DNA from: Komagataeibacter sucrofermentans DSM 15973
Lineage (GTDB): Bacteria; Pseudomonadota; Alphaproteobacteria; Acetobacterales; Acetobacteraceae
Direction: 5' to 3'
Assembly: GCF_040581405.1 (NCBI RefSeq)
Contig: NZ_CP137157.1
Coordinates: forward strand, 1,831,001 to 1,895,000
DNA: 64,000 bases
Shown here: in pieces, positions 45,315 through 54,684 of the stretch
How positions within the stretch are numbered: the first letter of the stretch is position 1
How the letters are laid out: each line of letters opens with the position of its first letter
Program-made: the position numbers and the translations under genes
The notes under the pieces: model-generated
What the model saw: the letters and a program-made list of their open reading frames with translations, nothing else
Database searches by the model: none
Told to the model about the DNA's origin: nothing

Positions 45315-47768
45315 ATGAACAACCGCGTGTTTCTGTCCAGGCTGCTTCTGATGACAACGGTCCTGTCCGGTCTGTCGTTACACCAGAGCCGCGCCGCAAC
45401 GGTCGGCCGTGCGGTCAAGCCTGTTGGAAAAGTGGTGGCAGGCCATACCATGCACGCAGCGCAGCCAGCCAGGCCGCGTGATACCGGGCCTGTCCGGTCG
45501 CATGCAAACGAGAGCCTTGCCGTATCGGCCCATCGTACCGTGCGCGGCGCACATATGCTGGTCAGCAAGAAAATAATGGAAGCAGCACCCCCAGGCACCA
45601 ACCCCATGGCGGCCCTCAACACCATGGCCGGCGTCAACTTTCAGTCAGCCGATGCGCAGGGTGTCAGCACCTATAGTTCGCAGTTCTTCATGCATGGTTT
45701 CCAGCAGCAGGAAATCGGCATGACGCTGGATGGCATGCCGCTCGGTGAGATGAGCTACCGCAACTATAACGGCCTGAACCCGGTGCTTGCCGTCTCATCG
45801 GAAAATGTGCAGGGCATTGATGTATCGCAGTCCGCCGGTGCGGAAAGTGTAGCGGCAACCAACAACCTTGGCGGCTCGCTGGCCTATACCAGCAGCGACC
45901 CCAAGCACAAGCTCGGCGGAAGCATCAATCAGGGCTTCGGCAGCTTTGATACCTTCCATACCTACGCACGCGTTGACAGCGGCGACCTGAACAAGACCGG
46001 CACGCGGTTCTATGCCTCTTACATGCGCAATGACCAGCAGCGGTGGAAAGGCTATGGCGAGCAGTTCTACCAGCAGGTCAATGCCAAGCTGGTGCAGCCC
46101 ATCGGGCAGAGCAGTTCCGTTTCAGCCTATTTTGACTGGAGTGACCTGCATGAGCTGGAATATCAGGACATGTCGCCTGATATCATCGACCATCTCGGCC
46201 CCAACTCCGATGACTTTTACAACGGTCGCGCAAGCGGTTACCTGACGGCATACAACGCAGCCCTGGCTACCCAGACAAAGGGGAAAAGCGGCGGCTACCC
46301 CGCGGGCTACAACAAGCTGAGTGACCCGACCGATGCCTCCTATTATGAAGGTGCCACCAATGAAAATGACATCATCGGTTACCTCAAGGCCGATCTGGCG
46401 CTGACCAACAGCGTGCGCTGGACCACGACGGCATATGGTCATGGTGAATCACAGCAGACAACCTTCACCACTCCCTATGTTGGCTCCCCCAATGGCTCGC
46501 CGCTGAGCGAACTGGTCAAGCAGCCCTCCATCCGTCGGTTTGGCGTGATCTCGCAGGTCACATACGATGTGGCACATAACCATATTGGCGGCGGCGTATG
46601 GTATGAAAACAACGATTACCAGTCTCCCATGTATCAGTATGCCGAGCCCAATGTCGTAAACGGCGTGATACAGGGCAGCCCGCTTAACCCGCTGGGGCAT
46701 TTCAAGAATCCGTTTGCCGAGATCTTTAACCAGAATTACAACACCAACACCTTTACGGCCTTCGTGCAGGATACCTATCGCCCGATCCGTAACCTGGCCC
46801 TGCATTTCGGTTTCAAATCAGTGCTTAATACGACACGGGTGGGTGATGGTTACCTTAACCAGAGCTACTATGGCAATATTGGCAACATCACCAGCGGCGA
46901 GAGCCAGACAGTCGCCAAGCCTTTTCTGCCGCATATCGGCGTAGACTGGACATTCCTTAAACATCATGAACTGTTCATCGATATTTCAGAGAACGTCCAT
47001 ACTTATGCTCAATCAGGCTTCAAGCTTTCAAACTCGCCTTTTGCCGTTACGCAGGATGCCTATAACAATTCGCGCAACAGCATCCGGCCCGAGACGGCAT
47101 GGACCTATGCCATCGGCTATCGTTATCATGACAAACTGCTGAACGCTTCGGTTTACGCCTATCGCACCAACTTCAATAATCGCCTGCAGCAGATTTCGTC
47201 CGGCCCGGCTGTCAACCCTGTGTCCTCCGTGTCCAATGTGGGCGGGGTGACCATGAACGGCGTGGATGCGGCCCTGACCATCACGCCACTGCGCAACCTC
47301 GCGATCACCAACAGCATCAGCTACAACCATGCTGTCTATGACAATAACATGACGGATTCAGACGGCACGCACCTGACCCGCGGGCAGCAGGTCGTCAACT
47401 ATCCGCGCTTCATGTATAAGGCCCGGCTTGCGTATGACTGGCGGGCGCTCAGCTTCTATATTGACGGGAACTACGTCGGCCAGCGTAATTACTCCTATGA
47501 CGGGGATTACCGTGTGCCGGGTTACTGGCTGTCCAACCTTGGCCTGCAGTGGCATGTCAAGAAAACCACGGATACCGGCCCGCGCCTTGGTGGGTTCCTG
47601 CGTGGGCTGACGCTGTCGTTCAACCTGACCAACCTGACCAATACCCGCTATATCGCCACCATGGGCGAGAACGGCAACCCGATGACTGGCTCTTCCGCCT
47701 ACACTGACCAGTCCATGCTGATTGGAACACCGCGTATGGCGTTTGGCGCCATCAAGGCGGACTTCTGA
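45315..47768 (+). CDS. TonB-dependent outer membrane receptor
   Basis: An 817-residue protein. Signal peptide up to about residue 28 (LLLMTTVLSGLSLHQSRA). A plug domain follows (NPMAALNTMAGVNFQSADAQG, LDGMPLGEMSYRNYNG, NNLGGSLAYTS) and then a 22-strand beta barrel rich in Tyr, Asn and Gly, ending in the terminal Phe expected for barrel insertion (IKADF). No classical TonB box (ETVVV) is obvious just after the signal, although an AHRTVRG segment is near. Ligand unknown: the siderophore class is common, but the amino-acid catabolic neighbours allow a peptide or nitrogenous ligand. No FecIR-type regulators are adjacent. Confidence 0.92.
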   Translation: MNNRVFLSRLLLMTTVLSGLSLHQSRAATVGRAVKPVGKVVAGHTMHAAQPARPRDTGPVRSHANESLAVSAHRTVRGAHMLVSKKIMEAAPPGTNPMAALNTMAGVNFQSADAQGVSTYSSQFFMHGFQQQEIGMTLDGMPLGEMSYRNYNGLNPVLAVSSENVQGIDVSQSAGAESVAATNNLGGSLAYTSSDPKHKLGGSINQGFGSFDTFHTYARVDSGDLNKTGTRFYASYMRNDQQRWKGYGEQFYQQVNAKLVQPIGQSSSVSAYFDWSDLHELEYQDMSPDIIDHLGPNSDDFYNGRASGYLTAYNAALATQTKGKSGGYPAGYNKLSDPTDASYYEGATNENDIIGYLKADLALTNSVRWTTTAYGHGESQQTTFTTPYVGSPNGSPLSELVKQPSIRRFGVISQVTYDVAHNHIGGGVWYENNDYQSPMYQYAEPNVVNGVIQGSPLNPLGHFKNPFAEIFNQNYNTNTFTAFVQDTYRPIRNLALHFGFKSVLNTTRVGDGYLNQSYYGNIGNITSGESQTVAKPFLPHIGVDWTFLKHHELFIDISENVHTYAQSGFKLSNSPFAVTQDAYNNSRNSIRPETAWTYAIGYRYHDKLLNASVYAYRTNFNNRLQQISSGPAVNPVSSVSNVGGVTMNGVDAALTITPLRNLAITNSISYNHAVYDNNMTDSDGTHLTRGQQVVNYPRFMYKARLAYDWRALSFYIDGNYVGQRNYSYDGDYRVPGYWLSNLGLQWHVKKTTDTGPRLGGFLRGLTLSFNLTNLTNTRYIATMGENGNPMTGSSAYTDQSMLIGTPRMAFGAIKADF

Positions 47769-48290
47769 TAGCGCTGCGATAGCGAACGCCATCATCGTGC
47801 CAGCGCCCGCCAGTAAAGGGCCTGGCCTTACCTGAGGCGGGCCTGCGGCATCATGCCGCCCATCATGACCCGGCCAACGCCACTGAATGGCTGGTCGGGT
47901 CATGACATGTACCCGCTCCTGTTGCAGGTTTCCGCAACGCATCTGCGTGCCAATGAAGGTCGCACCATACCCTTGTGTCATGGTCATGCTGATCCGGATC
48001 TCGGTTTGGTGCTTTTTTCAGATATGAGGCGATAGATCCCTCCGTATCGTGGAACCTGTCATTGATCCGCGTTCTGACAGTGCACCACACTACACTTATA
48101 AATATTCCTTACATATTCATAAAACGGATAATTATCTTTGCGCAGCTTATCCTGCCCAGAGATGCTGGCCTATTTCATATATTATATTGCGAATCATATA
48201 TTATAATGCGATGGGTATATCATTCTGAAGCCAGAACCTTCTGTGCCATGCGCCAGAGAGGCAACCTTTCACATACCGGAACAGAAATTC
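47769..48290. other. Intergenic region upstream of putA with direct repeats
   Basis: About 520 bp. A near-perfect 17-bp direct repeat, CATATATTATATTGCGA at 48176-48192 and CATATATTATAATGCGA at 48195-48211, lies 19 bp apart about 80 bp before the putA start. It is a candidate operator. No gene was recognised; frames here run antisense to or beyond the receptor gene. Confidence 0.5.
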
Positions 48291-51200
48291 ATGTCAGTTC
48301 ATGACACGTTCGCCCCCGCGTTTTCGTCCCGTTCCCCCCTGCGTCAGGCCATTGTGAAAGCGATCCGCAAATCCGAAGCCTTGTGTGTCGAGGCACTGAC
48401 CCCTGCCGCAACCCTGAACACGGTGGAAAGCGCGCAGACACAAGCACTGGCAACGCGCCTGACAGAAAGCCTGCGGGCCGCACGCCATCCCGGCCTTGTG
48501 GAAACACTGGTGCAGGAATTCGCCCTTTCCTCAGCCGAGGGCGTGGCGCTGATGTGTCTGGCCGAAGCATTGCTGCGCATTCCTGACAGGGCGACGCGCG
48601 ATGCGCTGATTGAGGACAAGATCGGCGATGGCGACTGGCTGGCGCATGTGTCACGCGACCGGCCACTGTTTGCCAATGCCGCGGCCTGGGGGCTGGCGCT
48701 TACGGGTGAAGTCGTGGCCCGGCATGATGAAAAAACCCTGAAATCCGCCCTGCTGGGCTTTGTGGCCCGGGGCGCCAGACCAGTCATCCGCAAGGCGGTT
48801 GACGCCGCCATGCGGATGATGGGCGAGCAGTTCGTGCTGGGCGAGAGCATAGGGCAGGCCCGCAAGAACAGCGCACGGCTGGAAGATGTGGGTTTTTCCT
48901 ATTCCTACGACATGCTGGGCGAGGCAGCCTTTACCGCACAGGATGCCAACCGCTACCGGCAGGATTACCTTGACGCCATTCATGCCATTGGCCGCAGCGC
49001 GCGGGGTGCCAGCGTGTATGAACGCCCGGGCATTTCCATAAAACTTTCGGCCCTGCACCCCCGTTATGCCCGCGCCCAGAGTGAACGGGTCATGACCGAG
49101 CTGCTGCCCGTGGTGCAGGAACTGACCCTGCTGGCGCGCGGTTACAATATCGGTATCAATATCGATGCCGAAGAAAGCGAACGGCTCGACCTGTCGCTCG
49201 ACTTGCTCGAAGCACTGTGCCACACGCCCGGCCTGGAAGGCTGGAACGGGATTGGCTTTGTTGTGCAGGCCTACGGCAAGCGTTGCCCGTACGTGCTGGA
49301 TTACATCATCGACCTTGCCCACCGTAGCAAGCGGCGCCTGATGGTCCGGCTTGTCAAAGGGGCCTATTGGGATAGCGAGATCAAGAAAGCGCAGGTCGAC
49401 GGGCTGGCCGACTTTCCGGTCTATACGCGCAAATGTCATACCGACATCAGCTACATTGCCTGCGCGCGCAAGCTGCTGGCGGCGCGTGATGTGATCTTTC
49501 CGCAGTTTGCCACGCATAATGCCCGCACGCTGGCCACCATCTACACATTGGCTGGTGAACCGTTTGAGGTGGGTTCGTATGAATTCCAGTGTCTGCATGG
49601 CATGGGTGAGCCTCTGTACCGGCAGGTGGTCGGCCCGACCAAACTCAACCGCCCGACCCGTATCTATGCCCCGGTTGGCACGCATGAGACCCTGCTGGCC
49701 TATCTGGTACGCCGCCTGCTGGAAAATGGAGCAAACTCCTCCTTCGTGAACCAGATCGGTGATGAATCCATTCCGGTTGCAAATCTGGTGCAAGACCCGC
49801 TGGCCGTGGCCCGCAGCTTTATCCCTTATGGTGCCCCCCACCCTGAAATACGCAGCCCCTGCGACCTGTTTGGCACAGAACGCCGCAATTCCGCAGGTCT
49901 GGATCTGGCCGATGACCGGGTCCTGTCGGAACTCACGGCCGGATTGCAGGCAGCCCCGAAAAGCTGGAAAGCCACATCCCTTGTTATGGGCGCACAGCCT
50001 GAGGGCGCGGCCTTGCCCGTTACCAACCCTGCCGACCGCCGCGATCAGGTCGGAACGGTCATCCCGGCAACACCGGAGGTTGTCAGGCAGGCCATGACCG
50101 CCGCACAGGCCGCCTGCACCGACTGGGCCGCAACCCCGCCCGCAACCCGTGCCGACATTTTGGAAACAGCATCCGGCCTGCTGGAATCCCGTCAGGACGA
50201 ACTGCTGGCCCTGCTCTCGCGCGAGGCAGGAAAATCCCTGCCAAACGGCATTGCCGAAGTACGCGAGGCCGTGGACTTCCTTCGCTATTATGCCGCCACC
50301 ATTCGCCGGGATTTTGATAACGCCACCCATGTGCCCCTGGGCACGGTGGCGTGCATCAGCCCGTGGAATTTTCCGCTGGCCATCTTTGTAGGCCAGATTG
50401 CCGCAGCCCTGGCCGCAGGCAATGTAGCTGTCGCCAAACCGGCGGAAGAAACCCCGCTGGTTGCAGCCCTGGCCGTAGGGATATTGCATGAAGCCGGCGT
50501 GCCGGCAGGTGCCGTGCAACTGCTGACCGGTGAAGGCGATATCGGGGCGGCGCTGGTGGGTGATGACCGGGTTATGGGCGTGATGTTTACCGGTTCCACT
50601 GCCGTGGCGCAGACCATCAACCGCCAGCTTGCAACACGGCGCACACAGACGGGCCAGCCTGTACCGCTGATTGCGGAAACAGGCGGCCAGAACGCCATGA
50701 TTGTTGATTCCTCTGCCCTGGCGGAGCAAGTGGTGGCGGATATCGTGGCATCAGCCTTTGACAGCGCAGGGCAGCGCTGCTCCGCCCTGCGGCTGCTATG
50801 TGTGCAGGAAGACTGCGCCGATCATGTCCTGACCATGCTGCGTGGCGCCATGCGGGAGCTGAACATGGGCAATCCCGCCCTGCTTTCCACCGATGTCGGT
50901 CCGGTCATTACGGCGCAGGCGGCACAGGTCATTACCCGGCATATCGACGCTTTCCGCCAGAAAAAAGCACCAGTCTTTACCCTGCCCATGCCGCAGGCCT
51001 GTGCAGAGGGCAGCTTTGTGCCGCCTACCCTGATCGAAATCCTGAACGTGCAGGAAATGGGCAGCGAAGTGTTTGGCCCGGTCCTGCATGTCTTGCGGTA
51101 TTCCCACCGCAATCTCGATCAGTTGCTGGCTGATATCAATGCAACCGGATATGGCCTGACCTTCGGTCTGCATACCCGCATTGAATCCACGGTGAAACAT

Positions 51201-51926
51201 GTGCTGTCACGGGTGGAGGCAGGCAATCTGTATGTAAACCGCAATACGATCGGGGCGGTCGTGGGCGTGCAGCCTTTTGGCGGGCGCGGCCTGTCAGGCA
51301 CGGGACCAAAAGCGGGCGGCCCGCTCATGCTGCGCAGGCTGCTGGCACAGGCGCCTGCCCTGCCTGTGCTGGTGCAGGGGCAGACACAGATGGCCATGAC
51401 CATATGGACAGACTGGCTGGGCGGACAGGGAGAAACGACTGCGGCAGCCACGGCCATGACCCTGCGCGACAGGCCGCTGAGCGGGGGCACGCTGCCCCTG
51501 CCCGGCCCGGTGGGGGAGGAAAACCTCTATAAGCTGACAGCCCGCGGCAATGTGCTCTGTATCGCAACAGGCAAGGCGGCGCTGTATGACCAGATCTCGC
51601 TTGTGCTGGCCGGGGGCAATACGGCCCTTGTGCTGGGCAATGCCGTGCCGCGCACATGGTACGCCACATTGCCTGCTGTCGTGCAGGCCCGGGTCAGGTC
51701 GGTAGACAGCGCCACGGACGAACCCTGTGCTGTAATCCTGAGCGAAAAGGATGATACGGCCTTCTCCACGGCCCGGCAGGCGCTGTCGGCTGGAGACCAC
51801 CCGATCATCTCCGCATGGCTGACCGGCGACGGCCTGCCCGGTGCTGAATACGTGCTGGAGGAGCAGTCCGTCAGCATCAACACCACGGCTGCGGGTGGCA
51901 ATGCCAGCCTGATGACACTGAACTGA
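48291..51926 (+). CDS. putA: Bifunctional proline dehydrogenase/P5C dehydrogenase
   Basis: About 1211 residues from the ATG at 48291. The N-terminal part carries the PutA arm domain; the PRODH barrel follows with SIKLSALHPRY, INIDAEESERLDLSLDLLE, LVKGAYWDSEIK and FATHNARTL. The P5CDH domain starts near 590, with ISPWNFPLAIF, Glu in AETGGQNAMIV and Cys in DSAGQRCSALRLL. A C-terminal tail of about 180 residues follows. No ribbon-helix-helix DNA-binding domain precedes the arm, so it is a non-regulatory type B-like PutA. It channels proline to glutamate, donating electrons to quinone and NAD. Regulation may come from the FadR-type gene downstream. Confidence 0.96.
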   Translation: MSVHDTFAPAFSSRSPLRQAIVKAIRKSEALCVEALTPAATLNTVESAQTQALATRLTESLRAARHPGLVETLVQEFALSSAEGVALMCLAEALLRIPDRATRDALIEDKIGDGDWLAHVSRDRPLFANAAAWGLALTGEVVARHDEKTLKSALLGFVARGARPVIRKAVDAAMRMMGEQFVLGESIGQARKNSARLEDVGFSYSYDMLGEAAFTAQDANRYRQDYLDAIHAIGRSARGASVYERPGISIKLSALHPRYARAQSERVMTELLPVVQELTLLARGYNIGINIDAEESERLDLSLDLLEALCHTPGLEGWNGIGFVVQAYGKRCPYVLDYIIDLAHRSKRRLMVRLVKGAYWDSEIKKAQVDGLADFPVYTRKCHTDISYIACARKLLAARDVIFPQFATHNARTLATIYTLAGEPFEVGSYEFQCLHGMGEPLYRQVVGPTKLNRPTRIYAPVGTHETLLAYLVRRLLENGANSSFVNQIGDESIPVANLVQDPLAVARSFIPYGAPHPEIRSPCDLFGTERRNSAGLDLADDRVLSELTAGLQAAPKSWKATSLVMGAQPEGAALPVTNPADRRDQVGTVIPATPEVVRQAMTAAQAACTDWAATPPATRADILETASGLLESRQDELLALLSREAGKSLPNGIAEVREAVDFLRYYAATIRRDFDNATHVPLGTVACISPWNFPLAIFVGQIAAALAAGNVAVAKPAEETPLVAALAVGILHEAGVPAGAVQLLTGEGDIGAALVGDDRVMGVMFTGSTAVAQTINRQLATRRTQTGQPVPLIAETGGQNAMIVDSSALAEQVVADIVASAFDSAGQRCSALRLLCVQEDCADHVLTMLRGAMRELNMGNPALLSTDVGPVITAQAAQVITRHIDAFRQKKAPVFTLPMPQACAEGSFVPPTLIEILNVQEMGSEVFGPVLHVLRYSHRNLDQLLADINATGYGLTFGLHTRIESTVKHVLSRVEAGNLYVNRNTIGAVVGVQPFGGRGLSGTGPKAGGPLMLRRLLAQAPALPVLVQGQTQMAMTIWTDWLGGQGETTAAATAMTLRDRPLSGGTLPLPGPVGEENLYKLTARGNVLCIATGKAALYDQISLVLAGGNTALVLGNAVPRTWYATLPAVVQARVRSVDSATDEPCAVILSEKDDTAFSTARQALSAGDHPIISAWLTGDGLPGAEYVLEEQSVSINTTAAGGNASLMTLN

Positions 51927-52247
51927 AACCAGTGCCGGCCTGTCTGTCATGATGGGTCGGCTGCACCAGCCTTCATCCTGACTGTCTGCCTGAAAGCCTA
52001 CGAAAGGCAGACCCTGCCCCGCCGGGTGAGCGTATTATACGCCCTACATCCGGCGCAGCACGGCGTGACCCGGAACGCGCGAGCGCAGCCAGATCAATGC
52101 GACGGATTCTGGTCACGCAGCATATGTTTCATATGCCAACTCTCTATCCCTGCCCGTAGACTACCGATAAAGTCGCACCGCCTGCGCCTGAACAGCTATG
52201 CTGGTGCGGAATTTGTCGCCTCATCCCCTGAAAAGGACCGAAACGCC
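51927..52247. other. Region between putA and the FadR-type regulator
   Basis: About 320 bp. It contains the possible putA terminator at 51984-52012 and probably the promoter of the regulator gene. The regulator frame is open back to 52026, but that part has no family similarity. No other gene is seen. Confidence 0.4.
51984..52012 (+). terminator. Possible putA terminator hairpin
   Basis: GTCTGCCT pairs with AGGCAGAC across a 13-base loop, about 60 bp after the putA stop codon. There is no clear U tract, so it is a weak candidate. Confidence 0.3.
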
Positions 52248-52943
52248 ATGTTGCCATCTTCCATTTTCGATGCGGGCAACGGGCAGAAACGCGGCGTAGC
52301 CTCGGTCATGATCAGCACGGCGTTACGCAACGCCATCCTGTCCGGTGCATTACCCGCAGACCAGCCCCTGCCCCAGTCAGAACTGGCGACGGGCTTCGGT
52401 ACCAGCATCATTCCCGTGCGGGAGGCGCTCAAGCAGCTGGAAGCCGAAGGGCTGGTCATGTTCATGCCCAACCGGGGGGCCATGGTGACGGGCATGACAG
52501 AAGAAGACATTATAGAATATTCGGAAATTCGTGCCTCGCTGGAAGAAATGGCGGCCCGGCATGCCGTCAGCCGGATGTCGCGCGTTGACCTTGCGCGGAT
52601 AGAAGATGCCTATGATGCCTTCGTGCAGGGGGCCGCGCAGGCCACGGGCCGGCATCGTTCGGGTGAACTGAACCGGGCCTTTCACAATGCGATCTATGCC
52701 GCAGCGCAGCGCCCGCGCCTGCTGGAAATGATTGATGACCTGCATATACGGCTCAACCGGTATATTCGCAGCCACCTGGAAATTGCAGGTCGCAAGGAAG
52801 CAACGGATATCGAACATGAAGCCATCATGCAGGCATGCCGCCGGCACGATGCGGAAGAAGTCGCGCGTTTGACAAAGCAGCATATTCTTGAAGCCGCCAA
52901 TATTTCCGTAAAAGTCATTCGCGGGCGTATGTCAGCACCCTGA
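52248..52943 (+). CDS. GntR-family regulator with FCD domain (FadR type)
   Basis: About 231 residues from the ATG at 52248. The winged HTH has MISTALRNAILSGALP, then PQSELATGFGTSIIPVREAL and LEAEGLV. The C-terminal all-helical FCD domain includes EYSEIRASLEEMAARHA and LNRAFHNAIYAAAQRPRLL, with Asp/His residues that often bind a metal and a carboxylate ligand (FHNAIY, EHEAIMQAC). FCD regulators often sense organic acids or amino acids. Immediate neighbours are putA upstream and an IS3 remnant downstream, so control of proline or pipecolate genes is a reasonable guess. Confidence 0.93.
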   Translation: MLPSSIFDAGNGQKRGVASVMISTALRNAILSGALPADQPLPQSELATGFGTSIIPVREALKQLEAEGLVMFMPNRGAMVTGMTEEDIIEYSEIRASLEEMAARHAVSRMSRVDLARIEDAYDAFVQGAAQATGRHRSGELNRAFHNAIYAAAQRPRLLEMIDDLHIRLNRYIRSHLEIAGRKEATDIEHEAIMQACRRHDAEEVARLTKQHILEAANISVKVIRGRMSAP

Positions 52944-53022
52944 AAAACCGGATGGAACCATTATGGAGGCGATCCGTGAACTGAACTGCCCCGGGTTTAC
53001 CGGAGAGTAAAACTCTCGGAGG

Positions 53023-53364
53023 ATGAGCCTTATGGTAGAGAAGAAGAAGACATCACGTTATTCGCCTGAGTTCCGTGAGCGCGCCGTGCGCCTTCTGGAC
53101 GAGCATCGCTCGGATTACCCGAGCCTATCGGCGGCCTGTCGCGAGATTGGTGGCAAGCTTGGCTGCTCGGACGACAGCCTGCATGACTGGTGGAAGCAGG
53201 CCCGACGGGACGCTGGGGCGCAACCGGGGCCGACCTCGGCCGAGACGGCACGGATCAGGGCGTTGGAGCGTGAGGTCCGTGAACTGCGTCAGGCCAATGA
53301 GATCCTGAAGAAGGCTTCGGCTTATTTTGCTCAGGTAGCGCTCGACCGCCCGTTTCGCAAATGA
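53023..53364 (+). CDS. IS3-family transposase OrfA (first element)
   Basis: A 113-residue protein with a HTH_Tnp_1 domain: YSPEFRERAVRLLDEHRS, then GCSDDSLHDWWKQ, and a leucine-zipper-like C-terminal helix (ALEREVRELRQANEILKKASAYFAQ). It normally makes the N-terminal part of the OrfAB transposase by programmed -1 frameshifting. The orfB start overlaps the stop codon (ATGA), but orfB is cut off, so the element cannot transpose alone. Confidence 0.92.
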   Translation: MSLMVEKKKTSRYSPEFRERAVRLLDEHRSDYPSLSAACREIGGKLGCSDDSLHDWWKQARRDAGAQPGPTSAETARIRALEREVRELRQANEILKKASAYFAQVALDRPFRK

Positions 53365-53411
53365 TCGCGTTTATTGAAGCCTACCGTGCCGATTACGGGG
53401 TCGAGCCAATC
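53361..53411 (+). pseudogene. IS3-family transposase OrfB, 5' fragment
   Basis: Only MIAFIEAYRADYGVEPI remains of the integrase-domain protein that should be about 270-300 residues. After codon 17 the sequence switches to the second IS. No DDE catalytic residue is left. Confidence 0.85.
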
Positions 53412-53477
53412 AGAAGTGGTCCCCATTTTTCGGACAGGGCGATAAGCTATCATCTGACCTGAACGAGGACGGGTTTT

Positions 53478-53789
53478 ATGGGCAAGGTTACGCGGAAACG
53501 GTATGCGGCGGAGTTCAAATCACGGGTTGCCCTGGAGGCGATCCGTGGCGAACTGACGCTGGCGGAACTGGCGTCGAAACATGGCGTGCATCAGACGATG
53601 ATCGCCCAATGGAAGCGCCAGGCGATCGAAGGCATGGCAAGCCTTTTTTCTGGTAAGTCAGTAACGGAACCTTCAGTCAGCCCTGCTGATGTAGAGAAAC
53701 TGCACGCCAAGATCGGCCAGTTGCTGGTGGAACGGGATTTTTTGCGGGATGCCTCTGCTCGGTTGGGCGTGATCAGAGGCGGCAGATGA
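53478..53789 (+). CDS. IS3-family transposase OrfA (second element)
   Basis: A 103-residue protein with HTH_Tnp_1: RKRYAAEFKSRVALEA, LTLAELASKHGVHQTMIAQWKRQA, and a coiled-coil tail (VEKLHAKIGQLLVERDFLRD). The stop codon overlaps the orfB start (ATGA at 53786), the usual arrangement for frameshift or coupled expression of OrfAB. Confidence 0.95.
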   Translation: MGKVTRKRYAAEFKSRVALEAIRGELTLAELASKHGVHQTMIAQWKRQAIEGMASLFSGKSVTEPSVSPADVEKLHAKIGQLLVERDFLRDASARLGVIRGGR

Positions 53790-54664
53790 TTGACCCGAAG
53801 CGAGCGCGCCTGCCGATAATCCGGCAATGCACGCTGCTGCAACTCAACCGGTCGGGCGTCTACTATCGACCTGTGCCACAGAGCGAGGCCAATCTGGAGC
53901 TGATGCGGCTGATCGACGCCCAGTTCCTGGAAACGCCGTATTATGGCTCACGGCAGATGACATGGTATCTGCGCCGCCTGGGACATGAAGTGGGCCGCAA
54001 GCGGGTCCGGCGGCTCATGGCGATCATGGGCCTGCGGGCGATCTACCAGAAGCCGCGCACGACCGTGCCCCATCCGGAACATCGGAAATATCCATATCTG
54101 CTACGGGATCTGGTCATCAATCGGCCTGACCAGGTCTGGTGTTCCGATATCACATATATTCCCATGAAACGGGGATTTCTCTATCTTGTGGCGATCATGG
54201 ACTGGTTCACGCGCAAGGTCCTGTCCTGGCGTCTGTCGAACACGATGGACGTGGCGTTCTGTATCGAGGCGCTACAGGATGCCCTCATGCGCTATGGCGC
54301 CCCGGACATTTTCAATACTGACCAGGGGTCGCAATTTACGACACCCCGTTTCACCGGGATACTGGAAGAGCGTCAGATCCGCATCAGTATGGACGGGCGT
54401 GGGCGATGGCTGGATAACGTGTTCATCGAGCGTCTGTGGCGGTCGCTGAAATATGAATGCGTCTACCTGCACGCGTTCGAGACCGGATCAGAACTGAGGG
54501 CCGGGCTTGGCAGATGGATCGCCCATTATAACGAAAGGCGTCTGCATGCGGCGCTGGCTGGACGAACGCCCGATGAGGCGTATCATAACGTGCCGACGCC
54601 CTCTGGTCCGGGGTTAACCCCGGACCAGAGGGCCAACAGCAACGCCGTCAGAAGGGCGGCATAA
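53786..54664 (+). CDS. IS3-family transposase OrfB (second element)
   Basis: A 292-residue integrase-core (rve) protein. The DDE triad is present: Asp in VWCSDITYIP, Asp in FNTDQGSQFT, and Glu in NVFIERLWRSLKYE, 35 residues on. An HTH_21 domain (YGSRQMTWYLRRLGHEV) precedes the core. It appears complete, so this copy may be active. Confidence 0.95.
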   Translation: MIDPKRARLPIIRQCTLLQLNRSGVYYRPVPQSEANLELMRLIDAQFLETPYYGSRQMTWYLRRLGHEVGRKRVRRLMAIMGLRAIYQKPRTTVPHPEHRKYPYLLRDLVINRPDQVWCSDITYIPMKRGFLYLVAIMDWFTRKVLSWRLSNTMDVAFCIEALQDALMRYGAPDIFNTDQGSQFTTPRFTGILEERQIRISMDGRGRWLDNVFIERLWRSLKYECVYLHAFETGSELRAGLGRWIAHYNERRLHAALAGRTPDEAYHNVPTPSGPGLTPDQRANSNAVRRAA

Positions 54665-54684
54665 CAACAACCGGGTATAGCTTA

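Larger units (their letters stand above)
52982..53411 (+). mobile_element. Truncated IS3-family element
   Basis: The left end, TGAACTGCCCCGGGTTTACC, looks like an IS3-family terminal repeat. It is followed by a complete orfA (53023-53364) and only the first 17 codons of orfB. The element stops where the second IS starts, at about 53412. The right part and right terminal repeat are missing. Confidence 0.8.

Noticed and set aside
48651..50729. 692-codon minus-strand frame
   Set aside because: Antisense to putA, where PRODH and P5CDH motifs are intact; no domain in the antisense frame.
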